A stretch of 64,000 bases of DNA from Paenibacillus tianmuensis. Lineage in GTDB: Bacteria; Bacillota; Bacilli; Paenibacillales; NBRC-103111. Shown in pieces: positions 43,772-51,755 of the stretch. The position numbers and the translations under genes were made by a program. Below the pieces are notes generated by a model. The model did no database searches. It was not told the DNA's origin and worked only from the letters and a program-made list of their open reading frames with translations. Position 1 is the stretch's first letter. Each line of letters begins with the position of its first letter. The stretch is from the NCBI RefSeq assembly GCF_900100345.1, contig NZ_FMTT01000024.1, positions 1 through 64,000 on the forward strand, in the 5' to 3' direction.

Positions 43772-44758
43772 ATGGAAGAAGTCGTCATTATCGGGGCTGG
43801 CCCTTGCGGCTTGTCCGCGGCCCTGGAGCTGCAGAAGATCGGCATCGATCCTCTTATTATCGAAAAAGAGTGCGTCGTGCATTCGATATACTTATATCCG
43901 ACGTATATGCAGTTTTTCAGCACGCCGGAGCTGCTTGAGATCGGCGGATACCCGTTCTCGACGCCTAACGATAAGCCTTATCGGCTGGAAGCTTTGAATT
44001 ATTACCGGAATGTAGCGGCCCGCAGCGGCGTGCGCATTCGTCCCTACCATACGGCAACCCATTTGGCGGTACAGCCGGGGGGAACCTTCGAGCTGACGGT
44101 ACAGAATCGTTTCGGCGCAGCTTCTACGATAGCCGCGCGTTATGTCATTGTCGCGACCGGCTATTTCTCGCAGCCGAATATGCTCGGCATCCCGGGAGAG
44201 GAATTAAGCAAGGTGGCGCATTACTTCTGCGAAGCCCATCCGTATACCGGCACGAAGGTCGCGATCATCGGCGGAAGCAACTCCGCGATCGATGCCGCAA
44301 TGGAGTTGCTGCGGGCAGGCGCCGAGGTGACCGTCGTTTACCGGGGCGAAACCTACTCGCCGGTCATTAAGCCGTGGGTTAAGCCGATCTTCGAAAGCAT
44401 GGTCAACAAGGGCCGCATTCGGATGCTGTTTCAATCCCGGGTCGTCCGCATCACGGAAACGTCCGTCACCGTATCTCGCGAAGGACGCGAAGAGGAATTC
44501 GATAATGACTTCGTCTTGGCGCTGACCGGCTTCCGCCCGGACCGCAGTCTGTTAGCGGGAGCCGGAGCCGTCGTGTCGGAAGCAGACGGGATTCCCCAGT
44601 ACGATCCGGCTACGATGGAAACGACGGTTCCCGGGCTGTTCGTCGCCGGTGTCATCGCTTCGGGCGCGAACGCCAACGAGGTGTTTATCGAAACCGGCCG
44701 TTTGCACGGCGGATTCATTGCAAATCGCATCGCCGCTTGCAATCCTGCGGTTAACTAA
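43772..44758 (+). CDS. bdr: YpdA-family bacillithiol disulfide reductase
   Basis: 328 residues. VVIIGAGPCGLSAALELQ holds the FAD-binding GxGxxG (8-13), and VAIIGGSNSAIDAAMELLRAG the NADPH-binding loop. The second half ends TTVPGLFVAGVIASGANANE with the FAD ribityl Asp position replaced, and EVFIETGRLHGG. The Cys in GAGPCG is a feature of YpdA/Bdr, which reduces oxidised bacillithiol with NADPH. This fits a low-GC-type Gram-positive that uses bacillithiol. Single gene, transcribed opposite to its neighbours. Confidence 0.88.
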   Translation: MEEVVIIGAGPCGLSAALELQKIGIDPLIIEKECVVHSIYLYPTYMQFFSTPELLEIGGYPFSTPNDKPYRLEALNYYRNVAARSGVRIRPYHTATHLAVQPGGTFELTVQNRFGAASTIAARYVIVATGYFSQPNMLGIPGEELSKVAHYFCEAHPYTGTKVAIIGGSNSAIDAAMELLRAGAEVTVVYRGETYSPVIKPWVKPIFESMVNKGRIRMLFQSRVVRITETSVTVSREGREEEFDNDFVLALTGFRPDRSLLAGAGAVVSEADGIPQYDPATMETTVPGLFVAGVIASGANANEVFIETGRLHGGFIANRIAACNPAVN

Positions 44759-44760
44759 AG

Positions 44761-44803
44761 AAAGATCGGCCCGGACATTAATGTCAAGGTCGACCTTTTT
44801 TTA
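44761..44803 (+). terminator. Probable terminator of bdr
   Basis: GATCGGCC and GGTCGACC-like arms flank GACATTAATGTC, and seven T residues follow. Confidence 0.5.
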
Positions 44804-44818
44804 TATGTAACGATTCCA

Positions 44819-45547
44819 TTAAAAAATAAGTTCCTTCTCCCGCTGCGTCAACCGCCGGCCCGCAATATCCACCACAAGCTTCCCGTCGGACAGTCCCCAA
44901 ATGCGCGACCCGAATTTTTCGGCAAGCTCCACCTGATGAAGACTGCAAAACACGAGAAGCTTATGCTTCTGACAGATGGACTTGAAATCTTGCATGACGA
45001 GGCTCGCCGCCTCCGGGTCCAAGCCGGACACCGGCTCGTCCGCGAATATCACCTTGGCTCCCTTGATCAGCGCCTTGCAGATTGCGACGCGCTGCTTCTC
45101 CCCGCCGCTCAGCTTCTCCACCGGCTCGTGCGCTTTGTCGAGCAGTCCCACTTTATCGAGGTAATCCATCGCTTCCATGTGGTCGTCTTCCGAAACGGAA
45201 TTCGTTAGAAAGCGCCACCACGATTTTTTAAACAGCAGCGCGCTGAGCACATTTTTCAAAGCCGTCTTTTTCAAATTCAAGCTCGGCTTTTCCTCCAAAT
45301 AGGCCCACTGCTTGTTCAGTCGGAACTTCTCCCAGGCGCCGGTGCCCGAAATATCCTTACCGTCGTAAATATACTGGCCGTCGTTCCATTTTTCCTTCAG
45401 CATCAAGCACCGGAAAAAGGTCGTTTTGCCGCTCCCGCTTGCGCCGAGCAGCGCCACCAGTTCCCCTTCGTCCGCCTGAAAGCTGATGCGGTCGAGTACC
45501 CGCTGCCCGGATGGGAACGATTTGGTTAGATTGCGTACGATGATCAT
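44819..45547 (-). CDS. Orphan ABC ATPase, PhnC-like
   Basis: 242 residues. Walker A GASGSGKTT (about 35-43), signature KLSGGEKQRVAICKAL, Walker B VIFADEPVSGLDPEA and the H-loop in CSLHQVELAEKF. The long insertion between Walker A and the signature and the order SGLDPEAASLVMQDF agree with phosphonate/phosphite importer ATPases (PhnC). No PhnE permease or PhnD binding protein is next to it. It may serve a transporter encoded elsewhere or be a remnant of a lost operon. Confidence 0.75.
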   Translation of the reverse strand: MIIVRNLTKSFPSGQRVLDRISFQADEGELVALLGASGSGKTTFFRCLMLKEKWNDGQYIYDGKDISGTGAWEKFRLNKQWAYLEEKPSLNLKKTALKNVLSALLFKKSWWRFLTNSVSEDDHMEAMDYLDKVGLLDKAHEPVEKLSGGEKQRVAICKALIKGAKVIFADEPVSGLDPEAASLVMQDFKSICQKHKLLVFCSLHQVELAEKFGSRIWGLSDGKLVVDIAGRRLTQREKELIF

Positions 45548-45696
45548 CCGTCCGATGTCTCCTTTGTTCGAGCCAAAGCAATAGCAGGCTTGTTGTGTCT
45601 TGGTATAAATATAACATGTTCTGCCACATAAAAACCATAAAGGAGCACATCCTATTAGATGCTTATCCCGTAGATCCTGAAGAGGAGGAACAACGC

Positions 45697-45867
45697 GTGA
45701 AGCACCAATTGGTCAAGCTCGTCTCCGAGCAAGCGGGCATTACCGAAGGGCAGGCGGACAAAACGGTCGAAGCGGTCGTCGGCTATTTCAAAACCCGCAT
45801 CCCGGACGAAATGAACGATAAAATCGCCAATCTGGCTATCGGGCACAATAACGACGCCGAGGCTTAG
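45697..45867 (+). CDS. Small helical protein of unknown function
   Basis: 56 residues from GTG 45697, preceded by GAGGAGG; longer in-frame starts upstream lack an RBS. It reads MKHQLVKLVSEQAGITEGQA, then DKTVEAVVGYFKTRIPDEM and an acidic tail. Amphipathic helices and AGITEGQADKTVEAVVGYFK resemble small proteins that group near DUF2267/DUF937, but this is a weak likeness. It ends at a strong terminator shared with the convergent gene. Confidence 0.6.
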   Translation: MKHQLVKLVSEQAGITEGQADKTVEAVVGYFKTRIPDEMNDKIANLAIGHNNDAEA

Positions 45868-45876
45868 CAGACACGG

Positions 45877-45919
45877 AAAAACGGTAAAACTGCCCGCTCT
45901 CCGGGGTTTTACCGTTTTT
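45877..45919. terminator. Bidirectional terminator
   Basis: AAAAACGGTAAAAC and GTTTTACCGTTTTT form a 14-bp stem between two convergent small genes. Confidence 0.9.
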
Positions 45920-45923
45920 GTAT

Positions 45924-46070
45924 TTACTGCGGATTCGTTTCCTTCGGGATTTCATTCAAATTCGGAGGGCGGTCCGCCACCTTACCCGCATGCATGACCG
46001 CCTCTTCTTCCGTAAATTTGTTCTCCTTGAAATTCGGATTGTTTTTCGTATTCGCCTTGGCGCTGTCCAT
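45924..46070 (-). CDS. 48-residue protein, possible spore-associated small protein
   Basis: ATG 46070 has a strong RBS (GGGAGGTGAG) 6 bases upstream. It reads MDSAKANTKNNPNFKENKF, then TEEEAVMHAGKVADRPPNL and ends NEIPKETNPQ. It is hydrophilic, Asn- and Lys-rich, and without Cys, like small acid-soluble spore proteins of minor types, but I cannot assign it to a family. It shares its terminator with the convergent gene. Likely real because of the RBS, terminator and composition. Confidence 0.6.
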   Translation of the reverse strand: MDSAKANTKNNPNFKENKFTEEEAVMHAGKVADRPPNLNEIPKETNPQ

Positions 46071-46256
46071 GTTCGGCTCACCTCCCGTCGACCGTAATAT
46101 ACCTCTTCCCGAAGGGGATTATACGGTCCGACGGTTTCCTTAAAAAAAATTTAAGAATAGACTCGACAACGATTTACATATTTTACAACTGGATTGAATT
46201 ATAATAGACTAATAGTGGACTTACTATTTTCACATCGTTAGGATGGGGTCTGAAAA

Positions 46257-46427
46257 ATGGAAGAAGCGGAATTGAGACGACATTTGGAGCGAATGCAGAT
46301 GCAGCTTCGCTTGCTTGTGGAGGAAAAAGGAAGTTTTGTCGATCCCCGGGTAGTAGAGCTCAGTCAAAAAATAGATCGTCTTGTCTTGTCCATCCAACGT
46401 CTTCGGATGCAGGAACGGATAAAATAA
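46257..46427 (+). CDS. Spo0E-like aspartyl-phosphate phosphatase
   Basis: 56 residues: MEEAELRRHLERMQMQLRLL, then VDPRVVELSQKIDRLVLSI. Two antiparallel helices with the S-Q-x-[IL]-D motif (SQKID) are the signature of Spo0E-family proteins, which dephosphorylate Spo0A-P and hold back sporulation. The RBS is weak (AGGATGGGG further up). It ends at a hairpin terminator 3 bases past the stop. Confidence 0.8.
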   Translation: MEEAELRRHLERMQMQLRLLVEEKGSFVDPRVVELSQKIDRLVLSIQRLRMQERIK

Positions 46428-46429
46428 CC

Positions 46430-46452
46430 GAGGCCGGACGGGCCTCTTTTTT
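46430..46452 (+). terminator. Terminator of the Spo0E-like gene
   Basis: GAGGCC-GGACG-GGCCTC followed by TTTTTT. Confidence 0.85.
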
Positions 46453-46599
46453 GTGCCCTGCCCTTGCAATATGTTACATGATATGTTATATTGAAACCAA
46501 GGAAGATCAAGGCTTTTTCCGAAAATATACACTCAAGTCCCCTGCTAAATACAGCTTATTGATGCACTCTCAAATCCTAATGAGAAGGAGCGATGCACC

Positions 46600-46782
46600 A
46601 TGAGTTACGAAGTACGCGAGCCGCAGGAGCAAAAAATTTCCGTCGAGCTGACCATAAACGAGGCTTTGGCATTGACCGGCGTTCGATTCTGGCAAAATCA
46701 TAAACTGGAAGTCGATGCGATGCAAAAAATTAAAAAGCAGCTCGAAGAGCAAATCATCGACAAGCGCCGCAACATGCAATAA
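46600..46782 (+). CDS. Small conserved-looking protein of unknown function
   Basis: 60 residues, MSYEVREPQEQKISVELTIN at the start and KKQLEEQIIDKRRNMQ at the end. RBS GAAGGAGCG 6 bases upstream of ATG 46600. It is charged with a long C-terminal helix and has no signal peptide. It stands alone and ends at a hairpin terminator. Not recognised. Confidence 0.6.
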   Translation: MSYEVREPQEQKISVELTINEALALTGVRFWQNHKLEVDAMQKIKKQLEEQIIDKRRNMQ

Positions 46783-46810
46783 CCGAACCTAAATTATGAA
46801 ACGACACCCG

Positions 46811-46852
46811 GACCCCGTTTCTGCAAGCCCTTGCAGCGGGGTCTTTCTTTGT
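46811..46852 (+). terminator. Hairpin terminator
   Basis: GACCCCG-TTTC-TGCAAG pairs with CTTGCA-G-CGGGGTC, followed by TTTCTTTG. Confidence 0.75.
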
Positions 46853-46911
46853 TTGCTCCGCTTTTTTCGTTATAATAAGTTCAAGTTACAAAGAAGTAAA
46901 GGAGAATGAAT

Positions 46912-48087
46912 ATGAAACAACAAATTGCCTCGACCATCGACCTGCATGCCCCATCGTTCACGGACATTTCCCGGTTTATCGGCGAGAACCCCGAGCTGGG
47001 CCACGAGGAATGGAAGGCGTCGGCGCGCCTGATCGAAGCGTTGAAAGAGCATGGCTTTACGGTGCAAGCCCCTTACGCCGGGCTGCCTACGGCGTTTCTG
47101 GGGACGTACGCCGCAAGCAAGCCAGGACCGACTATCGCCTTCCTGTGCGAGTACGATGCGCTGCCGGAGCTGGGACATGCATGCGGACATCATTTGATCG
47201 GCGTCATGAGCCTTGCGGCAGCCGTCGGATTGAAAGCCGTTATCGACCAACTCGGCGGAACGATTCGGGTATACGGTACTCCGGCAGAGGAAACGAAAGG
47301 CGCGAAGGTCGATATGGCGGCCGCCGGTCTGTTCGACGACGTCGACTTCGCCTTGATGGCCCACCCGTACTACACGTACGAGAAATCGGGCAGCTCGCTG
47401 GCTATGGATGCGCTGGAGTTCGAGTTTTTCGGCAAGGCGGCTCATGCCGCGGCAAGCCCGCATGAAGGCGTCAACGCGCTGGATGCGGTGCTGCTTCTGT
47501 TCCAATCGATCGGCGCACTGAGGCAGCAGCTCCACAGCCATGCACGGATTCACGGTATCATCACTGAGGGCGGTAAAGCCCCGAACATTATTCCGGATTA
47601 CGCGGCTGCGCAATTTTATATCCGATCCGCCAGCCGCCCCTACACGAACGAAACCGTGCAAAAGGTGATCCGCTGCGCGGAAGGCGCCGCTCTGCAAACT
47701 GGTTGTACGATGAAATGGTCTAATTACGAGTACTCCTATGACGAACTGATTACGAATACTCATTTGTCGGACACGTTTACCCGCAATCTCGCCGGTCTGG
47801 GCATCCCGGAAGACGAGATCGAATACGGCAAGGACCATGGCTCGCTCGATCTTGGGAACGTATCTCGGCATTGCCCGGCGGTTCACCCGTACGTCAAGGT
47901 CGTTGACGAAAAGCATTTGCTGCATACGAAGGAATTCCGCGATCTGGCCATGCAGCCCCGAGCCTTCGAAGGCATGCTGCTCGGCGCCAAAGCGTTGGCG
48001 TTCACCGCCTACGATGTAGTGGCTGACCCTGCCCTGCTGCAGTCGATCCGCGACGAATTCGAACGCAGCGTGAGCGCTGCCGAATAA
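46912..48087 (+). CDS. M20 family metallopeptidase (AbgB/p-aminobenzoyl-glutamate hydrolase-like)
   Basis: 391 residues from ATG 46912; ATG 46906 is in frame but only 1-2 bases from AAAGGAG. Metal-binding motifs: FLCEYDALPELGHACGHH, GTPAEETKGAKVD and AHPYYTYEK; the dimerisation domain lies around FFGKAAHAAASPHEGVNAL. SLDLGNVSRHCPAVHPYV is typical of the AbgB branch. It hydrolyses an N-acyl bond of a folate-breakdown product or dipeptide-like substrate in the cytosol. Single gene with its own terminator. Confidence 0.88.
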   Translation: MKQQIASTIDLHAPSFTDISRFIGENPELGHEEWKASARLIEALKEHGFTVQAPYAGLPTAFLGTYAASKPGPTIAFLCEYDALPELGHACGHHLIGVMSLAAAVGLKAVIDQLGGTIRVYGTPAEETKGAKVDMAAAGLFDDVDFALMAHPYYTYEKSGSSLAMDALEFEFFGKAAHAAASPHEGVNALDAVLLLFQSIGALRQQLHSHARIHGIITEGGKAPNIIPDYAAAQFYIRSASRPYTNETVQKVIRCAEGAALQTGCTMKWSNYEYSYDELITNTHLSDTFTRNLAGLGIPEDEIEYGKDHGSLDLGNVSRHCPAVHPYVKVVDEKHLLHTKEFRDLAMQPRAFEGMLLGAKALAFTAYDVVADPALLQSIRDEFERSVSAAE

Positions 48088-48096
48088 ACGCCAAAA

Positions 48097-48139
48097 AGCC
48101 GCGACCCGGTTTCGAACCGGATGTTCGCGGCTTACTTTT
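48097..48139. terminator. Terminator between convergent genes
   Basis: AGCCGCGA and TCGCGGCT enclose CCGGTT/AACCGG; followed by ACTTTTTT on the plus strand. Confidence 0.85.
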
Positions 48140-48140
48140 T

Positions 48141-48863
48141 TTAGAGCACCTTGGCCAAAAATTCTTTCGTCCGCGGATGCTGCGGGTTCGAAAAGATGTC
48201 GTCCGGATTGCCCTGCTCGACGATTTTTCCGCCGTCCATGAAGATGAGACGCTTGCCGACTTCCCGGGCAAAGCCCATCTCATGCGTGACGACGACCATC
48301 GTCATGCCTTCGGCTGCCAGCTCCTTCATGACGTCCAGCACCTCGCCAACCATCTCCGGATCGAGCGCCGAGGTCGGCTCGTCGAACAGCATGACGGCCG
48401 GCGACATGGCGAGCGCCCTAGCAATAGCGATCCGCTGCTTCTGTCCACCGGACAGCTGCGACGGGTAGCTGGACGACTTGTCCGCTAGACCAATGCGCCG
48501 CAGAAGCTGCTGCGCGATCTTGTCGGCCTCCGGCTTGCTGACGCTTTTCAGCTTCTGGGGCGCCAGCGTGATGTTTTCCTGGACGGTCATATGCGGGAAC
48601 AGGTTAAACTGCTGGAACACCATGCCCATCCGCTGCCGCAGTTGGTTGATATCGTGCTTGCCGCGCAGCAGCGACATGCCGTCGAATTCGATGTCTCCCC
48701 CCGTCGGCTCCTCCAGGAGGTTCAAGCAGCGCAGAAACGTGCTTTTGCCCGAGCCGCTCGGTCCGATGACGACGACGACCTCGCCTTTCGCGATCTCAAT
48801 ATCGATTCCGTTCAACACAAGGTTGGACCCGAACGACTTCTGTAAACCGGTTACTTTAATCAG
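48141..48863 (-). CDS. Polar amino acid ABC transporter ATPase, apparent CTG start
   Basis: 240 residues if translation begins at CTG 48863, giving [20 protein letters not shown], the usual N-terminus of GlnQ-type ATPases. AAGGAGG sits 10 bases before it and an in-frame stop lies just upstream, so no ATG, GTG or TTG is available until after the conserved start (GTG 48818). Walker [39 protein letters not shown] and VTHEMGFA are all intact. The start overlaps the permease stop by 8 bases. It powers uptake with the permease and binding protein encoded upstream. Confidence 0.85.
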   Translation of the reverse strand: MIKVTGLQKSFGSNLVLNGIDIEIAKGEVVVVIGPSGSGKSTFLRCLNLLEEPTGGDIEFDGMSLLRGKHDINQLRQRMGMVFQQFNLFPHMTVQENITLAPQKLKSVSKPEADKIAQQLLRRIGLADKSSSYPSQLSGGQKQRIAIARALAMSPAVMLFDEPTSALDPEMVGEVLDVMKELAAEGMTMVVVTHEMGFAREVGKRLIFMDGGKIVEQGNPDDIFSNPQHPRTKEFLAKVL

Positions 48864-49536
48864 AGGACTTCATCCTCCTTTCCGCGACGCCGAGCAGCTT
48901 GGTCAGCGTAAACGTCATGATGAAGTAGATGATTGCCGCCAGGATGAGCGGCTCGAACGGCTGGAACGTATTGCCCCGCACCGTGTCGGCTTTGTACATC
49001 AGCTCGCCGATCCCGATGACGGAGACGATGGACGTTTCCTTGATCACCACAATGAATTCGTTGCCAAGCGCCGGGAGAATGTTGCGCAGCGCCTGCGGCA
49101 AAATGATAAAGCGCATGGCCATCGCGTGCGGCATCCCGAGAGAGCGGGCCGCTTCCATTTGTCCCTTGTCGATCGACTGAATGCCCGCGCGGAACGTCTC
49201 CGCCACATACGCAGCGCTGTTGATGGACAGTGCGATGATCGCCGCCATCATATCGGGAAACGATGAACCGAGTCCCGGCACCTCGGGAAAGTGAATACCC
49301 AGCTTCGGAAGCCCGTAATAAAAAATGTACAGCTGCACCAGCATCGGCGTCCCGCGGATGAATTCGATATACGAAACCGCGAACGCTTTAAGCAGCCAAA
49401 TGCGGGACATGCGCATCAGGGCAATGACCATGCCGAGCAGCACTCCGAAAATGACGGTGAAGATGGTCAAAATGAGCGTCATCTTCGCTCCGTCGATAAA
49501 AAACATGTAATACTTGGATAAAAATGAAAAATCCAT
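48856..49536 (-). CDS. Polar amino acid ABC transporter permease
   Basis: 226 residues from ATG 49536, with GGAAGGGGGAAG upstream. About five membrane helices; [20 protein letters not shown] is the HAAT permease start motif and [25 protein letters not shown] the EAA loop that docks on the ATPase. It is a homodimeric channel of the His/Gln-type family. Encoded between the binding protein and the ATPase. Confidence 0.9.
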   Translation of the reverse strand: MDFSFLSKYYMFFIDGAKMTLILTIFTVIFGVLLGMVIALMRMSRIWLLKAFAVSYIEFIRGTPMLVQLYIFYYGLPKLGIHFPEVPGLGSSFPDMMAAIIALSINSAAYVAETFRAGIQSIDKGQMEAARSLGMPHAMAMRFIILPQALRNILPALGNEFIVVIKETSIVSVIGIGELMYKADTVRGNTFQPFEPLILAAIIYFIMTFTLTKLLGVAERRMKSSD

Positions 49537-49575
49537 TCGCTTCCCCCTTCCTGTCAAATAAGTGTATAACTGAAC

Positions 49576-49610
49576 AAAAACCCGCCGGAGAATTCCGCTC
49601 AGGTTTTTGT
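49576..49610 (-). terminator. Leaky terminator between binding protein and permease
   Basis: On the minus strand AAAAACC-TGA-GCGGA pairs with TCCG-GC-GGGTTTTT. Such hairpins lower expression of permease relative to binding protein in ABC operons. Confidence 0.6.
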
Positions 49611-49649
49611 TCGGTATGCTGTAAGGAACGGATGGTTCCGTCCTCTTGC

Positions 49650-50513
49650 TTATTGCGTATCGACTTGCTCGTTCGCTTCGGCTACCATTTTATCGATGGA
49701 CTTGGCGCTCATCAGGCGGTCCAACGTTTTGTTCATCGCTTCCACGAGCTCAGGGTTGCCTTTTTTCAAGGCAATTGCCGACCCGCTGTCTTCCGTACTC
49801 AGCTTAATGTCCGCAAGCATCAAATCTTTGTTTTTGCTCAAGAAAGCTTCGGCTACCGGCTGCTCAACGACGAGAGCTTCGACTTTCTTGTTTTTCAGCT
49901 CCAGCATCAAATCGGCAATTTTGGGAAGTGCCTTCAGCTCGGAGCCCGGCATTTGTTCTTTAATGATTTTTTCTTGCGTCGCTCCCTTTTGGCCGGCGAC
50001 TTTTTTGCCTTTCAGATCGGCGATGGACTTGTATTTATCCTTGTCCTCCGCGCGGACGGCCACACGTTGGATAGCCGTGTAGTAGATGTTGGTGAAATCC
50101 ACGTTTTTCTTGCGATCTTCCGTCGGTGTCATGCCGGCAATAACGAAGTCAACGTTACCGGAATCCAAAGCGGCGAGCAGACCATCTAGTTTCATATCTT
50201 TGATTTCCAGCGTAACGCCGAGGTCTTTGGCAATCTCTTTGGCGATCTCGATATCGAAGCCGATGATTGCATCCTTCTTGTTGATTTCCTTGTGGAACTC
50301 ATACGGCGGATAGTCGGCGCTCGTGCCTAATACGATTTTGCCCGCTTTTTTAATTTGCTCAAGCTTGGAGTCCTTGGACGCTGAAGTTGTTGCTGCCTTA
50401 TCTCCCCCAGTCGCCGGTTTGTCGGCGGTCGTAGCTGCAGGCTTCGTACCACATGCGGATACGATCAGCGTAAAGCAGAGGAGCATGAAGATAATGGCTT
50501 TGTTTTTAGTCAC
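49650..50513 (-). CDS. Polar amino acid ABC transporter binding lipoprotein
   Basis: 287 residues. Signal peptide with lipobox IVSACG (Cys21), then a Thr/Ala/Lys-rich linker. The SBP_bac_3 fold starts GKIVLGTSADYPPYEFH and has GFDIEIAKEIAKDLGVTLEI, DFVIAGMTPTEDRKKNVDFTNIYY and VAGQKGATQE, the ligand-binding set for polar amino acids. The ligand cannot be told from sequence alone. A sigma-A promoter lies upstream. Confidence 0.92.
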   Translation of the reverse strand: MTKNKAIIFMLLCFTLIVSACGTKPAATTADKPATGGDKAATTSASKDSKLEQIKKAGKIVLGTSADYPPYEFHKEINKKDAIIGFDIEIAKEIAKDLGVTLEIKDMKLDGLLAALDSGNVDFVIAGMTPTEDRKKNVDFTNIYYTAIQRVAVRAEDKDKYKSIADLKGKKVAGQKGATQEKIIKEQMPGSELKALPKIADLMLELKNKKVEALVVEQPVAEAFLSKNKDLMLADIKLSTEDSGSAIALKKGNPELVEAMNKTLDRLMSAKSIDKMVAEANEQVDTQ

Positions 50514-50544
50514 TGGTCAAATCTCCTTTCTCATTAACCAGTAC

Positions 50545-50573
50545 ATTATATAATAGACCTCTCGCTTTTACAA
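50545..50573 (-). promoter_or_regulatory. Sigma-A-like promoter of the amino acid ABC operon
   Basis: TTGTAA (50568-50573), 17 bases, TATAAT (50545-50550) on the minus strand, 32 bases before ATG 50513. Confidence 0.75.
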
Positions 50574-50720
50574 TGACACATACGTTCCAGTGATCAATAA
50601 AATATGGAATAAAACTCTGAAATATGTAATAAAATAACATTTACATGTCGACCGGACCGCCGGAGGCTTTTTTCATTCCAAAGACCTAACCCTCTCTCCC
50701 GGAAAGGTGGTTCGACAGGC

Positions 50721-50838
50721 TTGAAAGCGAAAAAAACTTGGGATCTGGCAGCGGTCTACCGTACTCGCCGGGGTCCTCGTTGCGCTGTTCGCGATTAAGC
50801 CCGCGCAAGTGGAGGTTGCAACGGCAAAAAGCCGTTGA
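50721..50838 (+). pseudogene. Possible remnant of an HlyD/MacA-type efflux adaptor N-terminus
   Basis: After an RBS-like GGAAAGGTGG a TTG opens LKAKKTWDLAAVYR. One frame over, the strand continues VLAGVLVALFAIKPAQVEVA and stops. Together they look like the signal-anchor and first residues of a periplasmic-type adaptor (KKTWxLAAVxxVLAG...KPAQVEVA), cut short and frameshifted. Only about 40 codons remain. Weak evidence. Confidence 0.35.
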
Positions 50839-50853
50839 GTCTTGCTCAACGGC
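50831..50853 (-). terminator. Hairpin terminator
   Basis: GCCGTTGAG-CAAGA-CTCAACGGC followed by TTTTTG on the minus strand. It ends the transcript of the small genes at 50.9-51.4 kb. Confidence 0.75.
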
Positions 50854-50873
50854 CGGGGGCGCAGGGATAACGC

Positions 50874-51185
50874 TTATCCAACGAGCTTGGGCTTCGTCAT
50901 AAAATCGAACAGTTGCTTGGTCAAGCCGCCCTTGCCGAATTTCAAATACGTTCCTTTCGTCCGGTCCGGCGGCTGCAGCGAGGCCAGAAAGGCTAGGACG
51001 GCCTGGCGGCGCTGGACGATGTCTCGCACGCCGAAACGGTACAGACACTCGTCAATCGTATTGTAAATGCCCCGATTGAGGCCATAGCGTTCAAAGCAAT
51101 GCGTTACGAACCGGTGATCGGGAAGCTGAAGCACGTCAGCCTCATCGAACTGCCCGGATACAGAGCTATGGGTAAGCATTCGCAT
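50874..51185 (-). CDS. Protein of unknown function
   Basis: 103 residues from ATG 51185, preceded by AAGGAGTGAATGCG. It is basic at the end (GKGGLTKQLFDFMTKPKLVG) and has HRFVTHCFERYGLNRG and YRFGVRDIVQRRQAVLAFL. No membrane helix or signal. It overlaps a small upstream frame. Not recognised. Confidence 0.5.
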   Translation of the reverse strand: MRMLTHSSVSGQFDEADVLQLPDHRFVTHCFERYGLNRGIYNTIDECLYRFGVRDIVQRRQAVLAFLASLQPPDRTKGTYLKFGKGGLTKQLFDFMTKPKLVG

Positions 51186-51303
51186 TCACTCCTTGTTTTT
51201 TCCTTAAATGATGAACGAATAGTCCGGGCTCAGCGCCGGAACGCCATAGCAGCACCGCCAGCAAAGCCAGCGAGAACGGCCTCTCCCCCAGCTTACGTCT
51301 CAT
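51166..51303 (-). CDS. Possible 45-residue membrane peptide
   Basis: ATG 51303 overlaps the stop of the 17-codon frame (ATGA) and reads MRRKLGERPFSLALLAVLLW then ends VNANAYP; it overlaps the start of the next gene at 51185. It has one short hydrophobic stretch. No RBS of its own, so it would depend on coupled translation. Speculative. Confidence 0.3.
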   Translation of the reverse strand: MRRKLGERPFSLALLAVLLWRSGAEPGLFVHHLRKKQGVNANAYP

Positions 51304-51353
51304 ACGACGGCGCCCTGGCCGGATTCAATCGATTGGATAACGAGTTTAGCCAT
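51300..51353 (-). CDS. Possible 17-codon leader peptide
   Basis: AAAAGGAG sits 9 bases before ATG 51353. The frame reads MAKLVIQSIESGQGAVV and stops, with the next ATG overlapping. It may be the truncated start of a gene whose body was lost or frameshifted. Confidence 0.35.
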   Translation of the reverse strand: MAKLVIQSIESGQGAVV

Positions 51354-51472
51354 GTTCGTACACTCCTTTTATTCATTTTGAAGCGAAAAAAAAGAAAGAG
51401 ACCTCCGGCGAACGCGCGGCAATGTGCCATGCAGTTCGGGAGGTCTCCAGCGGTTCGGTGGACCAGTTCGCA

Positions 51473-51676
51473 TCAGGGGGTGCGCTTATGTTGTTTTTGT
51501 TCAGGCAGATGGCGCTGGGATGCCGAATCCGATTCAAAACGTTTGCGTTCCGTACGTTCGATTTGCACGATTCGTCCGTCATGCACGACGATCTGCACCG
51601 TACCGTATTCGAGTCCGTTGACACTTTGAAGGATGCGTTTCGTCCAAAGTTCATCCACATCGAGCGGCTTAGTCAT
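51473..51676 (-). CDS. yezD: YezD-family protein (DUF2292)
   Basis: 67 residues. ILQSVNGLEYGTVQIVVHDG and RIVQIERTERKRF are the YezD core. The C-terminal 20 residues are a basic extension. The family is typically encoded with sulfate transport and sulfur assimilation genes; here it follows the hydrolase and the four sulfate importer genes on the same strand. Its biochemical role is not established. RBS TCGGAGGG before ATG 51676. Confidence 0.85.
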   Translation of the reverse strand: MTKPLDVDELWTKRILQSVNGLEYGTVQIVVHDGRIVQIERTERKRFESDSASQRHLPEQKQHKRTP

Positions 51677-51755
51677 CCTAATCCCTCCGACATCTAAAGT
51701 TTTATATTCCTATGTGTTAAGTTGGTTTTGTATGTTAAAAAAATTCGCTCTCCCG

